Source: a bacterium HR20
GTDB lineage: Bacteria; Bacteroidota; Ignavibacteria; Kapaibacteriales; NICIL-2
Assembly (NCBI GenBank): GCA_002898675.1
Contig: BEHW01000112.1
Coordinates: 1-6,094, forward strand
Length of the DNA: 6,094 nt
Direction: 5' to 3'
Shown here: positions 1 through 6,094 of the stretch, in pieces
Layout: each line of letters begins with the position of its first letter
Position numbering within the stretch: position 1 is the first letter of the stretch
Notes under the pieces: generated by a model
The model's input: only the letters and a program-made list of their open reading frames with translations
Told to the model about the DNA's origin: nothing
The model's database searches: none
Translations under genes and position numbers: made by a program

Positions 1-2541
1 GACAAGCTTGGCGGGGACGACGACTACGTTCCGAATCGTCTTGCCGGCAATGAAACGTTGAACGTCCGGATGTGCCAGCGCTGCATTGCGGAGCACCTCG
101 CCATCGCTGCCAGCGGGGACGCGCAGTTTTGCCCGAACCTTGCTGTTGACTTGAACGACAATTTCTACCTCTTCTTCCTGCAACACCTGCTCGTCCCAGT
201 CGGGGAATGGCTCGTAGGCGAGCGACTCGTGATGACCGAGCAAACTCCACAGCTCTTCTGCAAGATGCGGTGCAAAGGGCGCCAGGAGCAGTACAAAGTG
301 CTCCATCACGATGCGTGGCCGCTGCGGAAGACGAGAACATTCATTGACGAAGATCATCAACTGCGCAATCGCGGTGTTGAACGAAAGCGACTCGATATCC
401 TCGCGCACTTTTTTGATCGTGCGGTGAAGTAAGCGGGAAAGCGCCGGATCGGGAGGAACCTCCGCAATTGCGCTGCTGAGCGAGCCATCAGGGTTTGTGT
501 ACATCCGCCAAATGCGATCGAGAAAACGCTTGATGCCTTCGATGCCGTTGCTCGACCACGGTTTGGTTGCCTCCAGTGGACCGAGGAACATCTCGAACAG
601 CCGCAACGCATCGGCGCCGTAGGTGCGGACAACATCGTCGGGATTGATGACGTTGCCGAGTGACTTGGACATCTTGCGTCCATCCTCACCGAGGATCAGT
701 CCTTGGTGGAAGAGTTTGGCAAACGGTTCTTTTGTGGGAACCAGCCCGTAGTCGTAGAGCAGCTTGTGCCAGAAGCGCGCGTAGAGCAGGTGTAAGACCG
801 CGTGCTCGGCACCACCGATGTACACGTCAACACCACCACGGTTGGAGTCGCTACCAAGCCAGTAGCGAAGACGCTCCGGATCGGCGAATCGCTCGTCGTT
901 GTGGGGATCGCAAAAGCGCAGGTAGTACCAGCAGGAGCCTGCCCACTGGGGCATGGTGTTCGTTTCGTAGTGGCCGTGCTTGCCGGTTTTGGGATCCCAG
1001 ACATCCATCCACTCGGGAACTGTTGCCAGGACGCTTTCCCCTGTACCGGTCGGCTTGAATTCGCGGACGTCAGGCAGCCGCAAGGGGAGCTCGTCTTCAT
1101 CGAGCACGCGGCGAGTTCCGTCGTCGAAATGGAGAATGGGGATCGGCTCGCCCCAGTAGCGCTGACGCGAAAAGAGCCAGTCGCGGAGCTTGTAGCGGAT
1201 CGCTGGGCGACCGTGGCCGCGGCGTTGGAGCCACTCGACGATGCGCGCCTTTGCTTGCGGTGTGGGCAATCCATCGAGCGAAATTTCCTCGTTCGATGAG
1301 TTGCATGCGATGCCATCGGCGACAAATGCAGCGTCCAACGGTTCTGGTAGATCGCCGCTTTCTGGTCGGACGACGACCTCGATAGGCAGATTGAAGCTCA
1401 GCGCAAACTCAAAATCGCGCTGATCATGCGCAGGGACAGCCATGATGGCGCCGGTGCCGTACTGCGCAAGCACATAATCGGCAATCCAGATTGGGATTTC
1501 GCGCTTCGTCGCTGGATTGAGCGCGTAGCTGCCTGTGAAGACTCCCGTTTTCTCACGGTTTAGCTCTGTTCGTTCCAGATCGGTCTTCCGTTGCGCTTGT
1601 GCGATGTAGGCTTCGACCGACTCGCGTCGGTCAGGCGTTGTGATGTGCGCAACTGCCGGGTGCTCTGGTGCGAGCACCAAGTACGTCGCCCCGAAGACTG
1701 TATCCGGGCGCGTGGTGAACACCGTGATGGATTCCTCCGAACCAATGACGGGGAAGAGAATTTCTGCGCCTTCGCTTCTGCCGATCCAGTTTCGTTGCAT
1801 CTCTTTTGTGCTGGAGGGCCAATCCACCAGGTCGAGATCCTCCAGGAGCCGTTCAGCATATGCGGTGATGCGTACCATCCACTGGCGCATCGGGCGGCGT
1901 TCGACGGTGTACCCTTTCTCGCGCCATTCCTCAACTTCCTCGTTTGCCAGCACCGTGCCGAGCTCCTCGCACCAGTTGACGGGCACAAGAGCCATATACG
2001 CCAGGCGGTGTTGGTCACGCCAGGCTTCAGGATCGGTGCAGTCGTGCGGGATGGGGAGCTCCTCGATTGGCCGTGCGCGTTGCTGCTCGGAGTCGTACCA
2101 CGAGTTGTAGATGAGCCGAAACATCCACTGCGTCCACCGGTAGTAGCCAGGATCGGTGGTGTTGATCTCGCGTGACCAATCGTAACTGAAGCCCAGCATC
2201 TTGAGCTGGCGCTTGAAGGTGGCGATGTTCTCTGCAGTTGCGACCTGCGGGTGGATGCCAGTGGTCATCGAATAGCGTTCGGTTGGAAGCCCGAATGCGT
2301 CCCACCCCATGGGATGGAGCACGTTGTAGCCACGCATGCGCATGTACCGCGCAAGAATGTCGCTTGCGGTGTAACCTTCGGGATGCCCGATGTGGAGCCC
2401 GGCACCGCTGGGGTACGGGAACATGTCGAGAACGTAGAACTTGGGTTTGGCGGCGTCTTCGGTAACACGAAATGTCTGGTGTTCATCCCAATAGCGTTGC
2501 CACTTTTTTTCGATACGGTCGAATGGGTAGGAGGAAGACAT
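1..2541 (-). CDS. leuS: Leucyl-tRNA synthetase, class I, editing-competent (3' end cut by window edge)
   Basis: Charges tRNA-Leu with leucine in the cytoplasm and hydrolyses mischarged products. The frame is open from the ATG at 2541 to base 1, giving 847 codons ending in AKLV. The family usually ends a few residues after this point, so only about five codons and the stop are missing. Seen in order: FPYPSGAGLHIGH with HIGH at residues 50-53; the CP1 editing domain with TTRPDT at 276-281 (Thr281 matches the E. coli Thr252 discriminator) and AHDQRD with Asp373 (the editing aspartate, E. coli Asp345); MPQWAGSCWYYLRF; KMSKS at 623-627; and a C-terminal VNSKVRAKL segment typical of bacterial LeuRS. 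Oddities: an extra segment around residues 146-185 (NSWYDSEQQRARPIEEL) and a ZN1 region (about 190-215) without the usual cysteine cluster. A weak GAG lies 6 nt upstream of the ATG. The start fits the family N-terminus (YPFDRIEKKWQRYW). Identification is secure. Confidence 0.98.
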   Translation of the reverse strand, partial: MSSSYPFDRIEKKWQRYWDEHQTFRVTEDAAKPKFYVLDMFPYPSGAGLHIGHPEGYTASDILARYMRMRGYNVLHPMGWDAFGLPTERYSMTTGIHPQVATAENIATFKRQLKMLGFSYDWSREINTTDPGYYRWTQWMFRLIYNSWYDSEQQRARPIEELPIPHDCTDPEAWRDQHRLAYMALVPVNWCEELGTVLANEEVEEWREKGYTVERRPMRQWMVRITAYAERLLEDLDLVDWPSSTKEMQRNWIGRSEGAEILFPVIGSEESITVFTTRPDTVFGATYLVLAPEHPAVAHITTPDRRESVEAYIAQAQRKTDLERTELNREKTGVFTGSYALNPATKREIPIWIADYVLAQYGTGAIMAVPAHDQRDFEFALSFNLPIEVVVRPESGDLPEPLDAAFVADGIACNSSNEEISLDGLPTPQAKARIVEWLQRRGHGRPAIRYKLRDWLFSRQRYWGEPIPILHFDDGTRRVLDEDELPLRLPDVREFKPTGTGESVLATVPEWMDVWDPKTGKHGHYETNTMPQWAGSCWYYLRFCDPHNDERFADPERLRYWLGSDSNRGGVDVYIGGAEHAVLHLLYARFWHKLLYDYGLVPTKEPFAKLFHQGLILGEDGRKMSKSLGNVINPDDVVRTYGADALRLFEMFLGPLEATKPWSSNGIEGIKRFLDRIWRMYTNPDGSLSSAIAEVPPDPALSRLLHRTIKKVREDIESLSFNTAIAQLMIFVNECSRLPQRPRIVMEHFVLLLAPFAPHLAEELWSLLGHHESLAYEPFPDWDEQVLQEEEVEIVVQVNSKVRAKLRVPAGSDGEVLRNAALAHPDVQRFIAGKTIRNVVVVPAKLV

Positions 2542-2589
2542 AGCGTTCTCGGCTCGAAATAGTGAAATCCGCTCGTGGAGAGGGCGCAA
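2542..2589. promoter_or_regulatory. 48-bp divergent gap between leuS and the kinase operon
   Basis: The start codons of leuS (leftward) and the PAS kinase (rightward) are only 48 bp apart. Promoters for both directions must therefore lie in this gap, overlap it, or extend into the 5' part of the opposite gene. I see no convincing -35/-10 pair on either strand and no long hairpin that would suggest a T-box or leader attenuator in front of leuS; a T-box leader would not fit in this space unless it overlapped the kinase coding region. That this gap is the regulatory region is inferred from the gene layout, not from recognised motifs. Confidence 0.4.
2577..2584 (+). promoter_or_regulatory. Ribosome binding site deciding the kinase start
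   Basis: The purine stretch GGAGAGGG contains GAGG ending 6 nt before the ATG at 2590, good Shine-Dalgarno spacing. The in-frame GTG at 2575 lies immediately in front of this motif and has no purine-rich site of its own upstream (AGTGAAATCCGCTC). This favours ATG 2590 over GTG 2575. Confidence 0.65.
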
Positions 2590-4671
2590 ATGTACGAACA
2601 TGCTCAGAGGCGCTCGCCGCGGAAGCTGATGGAACTGCTACCTTTGCAGTTGGCACTGGAATTGCCGATACTTGAGGTGACTTCGATGTTGCGTTCGACA
2701 GTGCCGATGGACGATTGGCGCAAACGGATTGCTGATCTGGTAGTGCAGTACTTCGGCGTGCGCGGTGTGACGCGTTCGCGGCTGGAGCTGTTTCTGCGCC
2801 AGATCGAACCGCTTCTGGCTACCGTCGGGGAAGGTGATCTGCCGGCAGAGCTGCGCCACATCGTCGCGAATCTTCAGACGATGACGATCCTCTTGCGTCG
2901 GCGCGAGCAAGATGGCGAGCCAATCTACGTGCTGCGCGAAGGGCGACTGGCTGGCCAGTTGACCACTGAGCGCGTTCGTGGAAAAAGTCCGCGGGAGCTT
3001 TTCCCGCCCGAAGTCAATGCCGTTACGTTGCCGATGGTTGCTCGTGCATTCGCAGGTGAGGAGAGCGAGTTTACCTACGCGCTCGACGGGCGCACGTTCT
3101 TGACCTACCTCCACCCATTTCGGCGCGATGCTCATGGGAACGTTCTCGAAGTGCTCGGTTCGATGGTTGATGTCACCAGTGAGCGTCGCTATGCAGCTGA
3201 GCTGGAGCACAACGAGCAGCTCTTCCGAGCGCTCATCGAAAATATGCCCTGTGGCGTGCTCTATGAGGAAAGGACCGCCGATGGCAGAGTAACACAGCTG
3301 ATTGCAAACCCAGAGTTTACTCGGCTCACAGGGTACACGGTCGAGGACTATCGCGATACACCGCCAGAGCAATGGTCCGAGCGTGTCCATCCAGACGACC
3401 GCGAACAGGTACAGCAGCAATATCGCGCTTGGCTTGAGAGCACAGACTCTGAGCCACTCCATCTGCAGTATCGGTTTTACGATCGCTACGGAATTGTTCG
3501 GTGGCTGGATAATTACCTGGCGCGAATCTTCTACGAAGATGGCCGCGACGGTGTCTTGCAAGTGGTGCTCGACATTACAGAACGTGCTACTGCAGAACAG
3601 CGGCTGCGCCATGCTGCGTCGTATTTAGAGCAAAGCATCGAGCCAATCATTGAGTGTGATGAAAATTTCCGCGTCACATTCCTCAATCGTGCTGCCCGCC
3701 AGGCATTCCCAGAACTTGACTATGGCGCGTTCTTGAGCGAGCACCCGCTCGGTAGCGACCTACCGCCGCAATGCACCGACGATCAGTACGTTGCACTGGT
3801 GCACGTCGGCAGCAGGGCATTCCAACGGCTGCTTGCACGAACAGACCGGGGCTGGCGACTCTTCTGCCACGATGTTACGCCGCTGGTCGAAGCCGAACAG
3901 ACACTCCGCCGCACTCTCGAACGGGAGCAGGCACTCAAGCTCCTTCGTTCGCAATTTGTCTCGACGCTCTCGCACGAATTCCGAACGCCGCTCGCTGGAA
4001 TTCTGACAGCAGCACAGCTCCTGGAACGCTACGGGGCGGTCATGAGCGATGAACAACGGAAGGATGCAATCGGCACCATCGTGGCACGCGTTCGCGATCT
4101 GGAGCATATCGTCCACTCTTTTACGCGGCGGAGTTCGCTCCTTGGTCGGACGGAGGTTCAGCAAACCCCGATCGAGTTACCAACGTTCATCGTCCGCCTT
4201 GCTGAGCAACTCGAGATCGTGCAGCGGAAAGGAGCGCACGTTGCCGTCGAGGGCCAAGACTGCCGAGTTCTTGCCGATGCAGAACTGCTCAGTGCTGCTC
4301 TGCAAGCATTGCTCGACAATGCCGCGCGCTACGGACCGGACGGAGCAACGATCACGGTCGAATTCTCGGTAGGCAAGGGTCGGCTCTGCATCAACGTCCA
4401 CGATGAAGGCGTTGGCATTCCGGAGCAGGAAATGGAGCGGCTCTTTACCCCGTACTTTCGAAGCTCGCGGACAGGAAACATTCCCGGCAGTGGTCTGAGC
4501 TTGGCAACGCTCAAGCCACTGGTGGAAGCATCTGGCGGGGATCTCCGGCTCTGCAATAAGTACCCTGCAGGCGTCTGCGCAACCGTTGAGCTTCCGTGTG
4601 TTGTGGAAGCTGCAGATGTTCAACCAATAGCTCCACTCAATGAGCAAGCAACGAACGATACTTCTCATTGA
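2590..4671 (+). CDS. Soluble multi-PAS sensor histidine kinase
   Basis: A 693-residue sensor kinase of a two-component system. With ATG 2590 as start (GTG 2575 would add five residues) the order is: an unrecognised, mostly helical N-terminal region (about 1-85); a divergent PAS domain (about 90-200, closing with MVDVTSERR); a clear PAS/PAC domain (about 208-338, with NPEFTRLTGYT, HPDD and VLDITERA); a weaker PAS-like domain (about 341-430, IIECDENFRVTFLNRAA); a short coiled-coil linker; HisKA with the H box FVSTLSHEFRTPL (phospho-acceptor His462); and HATPase_c with the N box LLDNAARYG (Asn577), G1 DEGVGIP (Asp605), the F box LFTPYF and G2 GSGLSL (about 633-638). No signal peptide or transmembrane helix is visible, so it should sense a cytoplasmic or diffusible cue; no haem- or flavin-binding signature was recognised, so the ligand is unknown. 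All catalytic boxes look intact. Its 3' end overlaps the receiver-kinase gene by 32 bp, making that protein the likely phosphotransfer partner. Confidence 0.93.
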   Translation: MYEHAQRRSPRKLMELLPLQLALELPILEVTSMLRSTVPMDDWRKRIADLVVQYFGVRGVTRSRLELFLRQIEPLLATVGEGDLPAELRHIVANLQTMTILLRRREQDGEPIYVLREGRLAGQLTTERVRGKSPRELFPPEVNAVTLPMVARAFAGEESEFTYALDGRTFLTYLHPFRRDAHGNVLEVLGSMVDVTSERRYAAELEHNEQLFRALIENMPCGVLYEERTADGRVTQLIANPEFTRLTGYTVEDYRDTPPEQWSERVHPDDREQVQQQYRAWLESTDSEPLHLQYRFYDRYGIVRWLDNYLARIFYEDGRDGVLQVVLDITERATAEQRLRHAASYLEQSIEPIIECDENFRVTFLNRAARQAFPELDYGAFLSEHPLGSDLPPQCTDDQYVALVHVGSRAFQRLLARTDRGWRLFCHDVTPLVEAEQTLRRTLEREQALKLLRSQFVSTLSHEFRTPLAGILTAAQLLERYGAVMSDEQRKDAIGTIVARVRDLEHIVHSFTRRSSLLGRTEVQQTPIELPTFIVRLAEQLEIVQRKGAHVAVEGQDCRVLADAELLSAALQALLDNAARYGPDGATITVEFSVGKGRLCINVHDEGVGIPEQEMERLFTPYFRSSRTGNIPGSGLSLATLKPLVEASGGDLRLCNKYPAGVCATVELPCVVEAADVQPIAPLNEQATNDTSH

Positions 4672-5728
4672 CGATTCCGATTACATCATCGAAGGAACTG
4701 CATCGCTCCTGCGCTTTGAAGGCTACACTGTCTTGACTGTGTACAATGGACGGGATGGACTGGCCCTGGCGCGAGAGCACCATCCCGATTTGATCATCTG
4801 CGACGTCTCAATGCCGGAGATGGACGGGTACACCGTGTTGCGCTATCTCCGCCAAGATCCCGAGACGGCCTCGCTGCGCTTTATGTTCTTGACTGCGCGC
4901 GCGGAGAAAACCGATATGCGCACCGGCATGGACATTGGCGCCGATGATTACCTTGTCAAGCCCTTTACGATCGAAGAGCTGCTCTCGGCAATCGAAGCAC
5001 AGTGGAAGAAAACTGAGCTCGCCCAACGCGGTGTTGAAGAGCTTGCGCTCAATGTCACCTACGCACTTCCTCACGAATTCCGAACAGCGCTCAATCAAAT
5101 CCTCGGATCAGCGCAGACACTGAAGACCATCGCGACTGAGGATGCTACCGTTGCTGAGATTGCTGGCGACATTATCACCAGTGCCCAGCGACTGCTTCGC
5201 ATTACCGAGAACTTTCTGGTCTATGCCCAACTGGAAACACTCAGTGCTGATCGTCGTGCGCTCGAGCAGCTGCGAATGCACCGCACCGAGGAGGCAGCAG
5301 CGATGGCAGCCGACATCGCAATGACGAAAGCCGAACACTATCGTCGCTCTACGGATCTTGTCACTGGTGCAATACCCGAAGGTGTAACAGTTGCAATGTC
5401 GAGCGAAAGCTTCCACAAGGTGCTCGACGAGTTACTCGACAATGCATTCAAGTTCTCGACAGCTGGAACACCTGTTCGAGTTGAGTGCAGCGCCGATGAC
5501 CGTTGGCTCACAGTGACGATCAGCGATGAAGGAATTGGGATGACACCGGCGCAAATCAATGGTGTCGGCGCCTATAAACAGTTCAACCGTTTCGTCCAGG
5601 AGCAGCAGGGGATCGGCTTAGGACTTGTCATTGCAAAGCGGATTGTCGAGCTCCATGGCGGCACTGTCGAACTCGAATCTACGCCAGGGAAGGGTACGGT
5701 GGTGACAATCCATCTCCCACGGTGCTAA
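4640..5728 (+). CDS. Receiver domain-histidine kinase fusion (REC-HisKA-HATPase)
   Basis: A 362-residue cytoplasmic signalling protein. Residues 1-125 form a CheY-like receiver: acidic pair Asp11-Asp12, phospho-acceptor Asp55 in LIICDVSMPEMDG, Thr85 in FLTA and Lys107 in YLVKPF, all present. A helical linker (about 115-140) leads to an H box, LPHEFRTAL, with His145, then an N box LLDNAFKFS (Asn268), G1 SDEGIGM (Asp296) and G2 GIGLGL (324-329). Receiver and kinase sites are therefore complete, but there is no DNA-binding or other output domain. The ATG lies inside the end of the upstream kinase gene (32-bp overlap, different frame) and has no clear Shine-Dalgarno site, so translation is probably coupled to the upstream gene. 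The likely role is an intermediate: the upstream kinase phosphorylates Asp55, changing the activity of this protein's kinase core. The family, as I recall it, usually has HE(L/F)RTPLN at the H box; here the proline is Ala150. The downstream target is not in the window. Confidence 0.93.
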   Translation: MSKQRTILLIDDSDYIIEGTASLLRFEGYTVLTVYNGRDGLALAREHHPDLIICDVSMPEMDGYTVLRYLRQDPETASLRFMFLTARAEKTDMRTGMDIGADDYLVKPFTIEELLSAIEAQWKKTELAQRGVEELALNVTYALPHEFRTALNQILGSAQTLKTIATEDATVAEIAGDIITSAQRLLRITENFLVYAQLETLSADRRALEQLRMHRTEEAAAMAADIAMTKAEHYRRSTDLVTGAIPEGVTVAMSSESFHKVLDELLDNAFKFSTAGTPVRVECSADDRWLTVTISDEGIGMTPAQINGVGAYKQFNRFVQEQQGIGLGLVIAKRIVELHGGTVELESTPGKGTVVTIHLPRC

Positions 5729-5862
5729 AATGGTGAAGCCGCGTGACCTGGAGGGCACGCGGCTTCGCGGGGGATGATACGACACCGTCGTTGTGGGGGC
5801 TTCTGGTTGCTACGCTGGGACAAACAGGAGCATGTGCCGTATCACCGTCAGCGGCTGTCGCC
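5729..5862. other. Convergent intergenic region
   Basis: A 134-bp gap between the stop of the receiver-kinase gene (TAA 5726-5728) and the stop of the flagellin gene (TAA, minus, 5863-5865). It contains one strong hairpin at its left end. The remainder (about 5770-5862) shows no convincing small gene or repeat. Confidence 0.7.
5733..5768 (-). terminator. Hairpin terminator, best fitting the leftward flagellin transcript
   Basis: A perfect 11-bp inverted repeat, GAAGCCGCGTG (5735-5745) and CACGCGGCTTC (5756-5766), encloses a 10-nt loop. It can be extended to 13 pairs with one G-U wobble. Read leftward, the stem is followed by ACCATTTTAGC, a short T-rich tail; read rightward it is followed by GCGGGGGATG with no T run. 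This suits Rho-independent termination of the minus-strand flagellin mRNA, about 95 bp after its stop. The stem starts only a few bases after the receiver-kinase stop codon, so it may also terminate or protect the rightward transcript. The T tract is short, so efficiency is uncertain. Confidence 0.65.
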
Positions 5863-6094
5863 TTATCGGAACAGCGACAGGAACGTCGAGGGATTTTGAT
5901 TTGCTTGCGCCAGCGAGACGATCGAGGCTTGTTGGAGGAACTGCGCCCGAATCAGTTGCAGCTGTTCCTTGGCAACATCGGCATCCTCGATGCGTGAGAT
6001 CGCGGCGTTGTAGTTGGTGATCTGCGACTTGAGTGCGTCTTCCTGCGAGGCCAGTCGGTTGGTCAACCCGCCCAGGTACGATGCCACCTTGCTG
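5863..6094 (-). CDS. Flagellin, C-terminal domain (5' part beyond window)
   Basis: The visible 76 residues plus stop are the C-terminal D0/D1 helical end of a flagellin, the filament subunit exported by the flagellar type III apparatus. The segment contains a heptad-rich helix (GGLTNRLASQEDALKSQI), then NYNAAISRIEDADVAKEQ, which matches the conserved flagellin motif usually written SRI.D.D.A.E, then QFLQQASIVSLAQANQNPSTF and the terminal LSLFR. This is close to the classic ILQQAG..ML.QAN..P...L.LL ending. The frame is open to the right edge, so the gene continues there; the GTG at 6085-6087 is an internal valine, not a start. The N-terminal D0 and the variable central region are not visible, so copy number or fliC/hag naming cannot be assigned. 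A hairpin about 95 bp downstream fits its terminator. The gene converges on the signalling operon and shares no transcript with it. Confidence 0.93.
   Translation of the reverse strand, partial: SKVASYLGGLTNRLASQEDALKSQITNYNAAISRIEDADVAKEQLQLIRAQFLQQASIVSLAQANQNPSTFLSLFR

Noticed and set aside
802..1299. A 165-codon plus-strand frame opposite leuS
   Set aside because: The opposite strand here encodes conserved LeuRS sequence, including MPQWAGSCWYYLRF, without interruption. The plus-strand product has no recognisable motif.
2575..2577. GTG as start of the PAS kinase
   Set aside because: No Shine-Dalgarno site precedes it, whereas the ATG at 2590 has GGAGAGGG at good spacing. It would add only five residues and cannot be fully excluded.
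2552..2590. Possible leuS promoter with a CACTAT-like -10 and TTGCGC-like -35 on the minus strand
   Set aside because: Each hexamer matches consensus at only about half its positions and the spacing is too long, so it is no better than chance.
2638..3612. A 324-codon open frame on the minus strand, antisense to the PAS kinase
   Set aside because: It lies entirely inside a kinase gene with clear PAS domains. The translation shows no recognisable domain and is the kind of shadow frame expected opposite a GC-rich gene.
5836..5855. Small inverted repeat GCCG...CGGC just downstream of the flagellin stop
   Set aside because: Only four pairs with a long loop and no T tract; far weaker than the hairpin at 5733-5768.
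6085..6087. GTG as start of a short 74-residue gene
   Set aside because: The frame continues upstream to the window edge and the product is plainly the C-terminal end of flagellin, so this codon is an internal valine.

Overview
The window holds four protein-coding genes, two of them cut by the window edges, in a compact bacterial layout: leuS (minus, 3' end just missing), a two-gene signalling operon (plus), and the C-terminal end of a flagellin gene (minus, 5' part missing). No rRNA, tRNA, CRISPR array, insertion sequence or phage gene was seen. G+C is moderately high and codons are mostly GC-ending.

The organism is a flagellated bacterium. Its leucyl-tRNA synthetase is not the E. coli type: the small zinc domain has lost its cysteines, and the catalytic half carries an extra segment of the 'NSWYD..QQRARPIEEL' kind. 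I recall that segment from Bacteroidetes, Chloroflexota and related groups. The downstream kinase/receiver-kinase pair resembles pairs common in Chloroflexota and Cyanobacteria. Together with a flagellin, a Chloroflexota-like host (for example a Thermomicrobia-like lineage) is a reasonable but unproven guess.

Layout: 1-2541 minus is leuS, essentially complete, with its last few codons off the left edge. 2542-2589 is a 48-bp divergent gap. 2590-4671 plus is a soluble multi-PAS histidine kinase. 4640-5728 plus, overlapping it by 32 bp, is a receiver domain fused to a second histidine kinase core. 5729-5862 is a convergent intergenic region with a strong hairpin whose T-rich flank fits termination of the leftward flagellin transcript. 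5863-6094 minus is the conserved C-terminal domain of flagellin.

The two kinases are very probably co-transcribed and translationally coupled. The simplest model is that the PAS kinase senses a cytoplasmic cue and phosphorylates Asp55 in the receiver of the second protein, which then changes the activity of its own kinase core. Neither protein carries a DNA-binding or enzymatic output domain, so the final target is unknown and lies outside the window. leuS is a housekeeping neighbour. A link between the signalling pair and motility is possible only by proximity.
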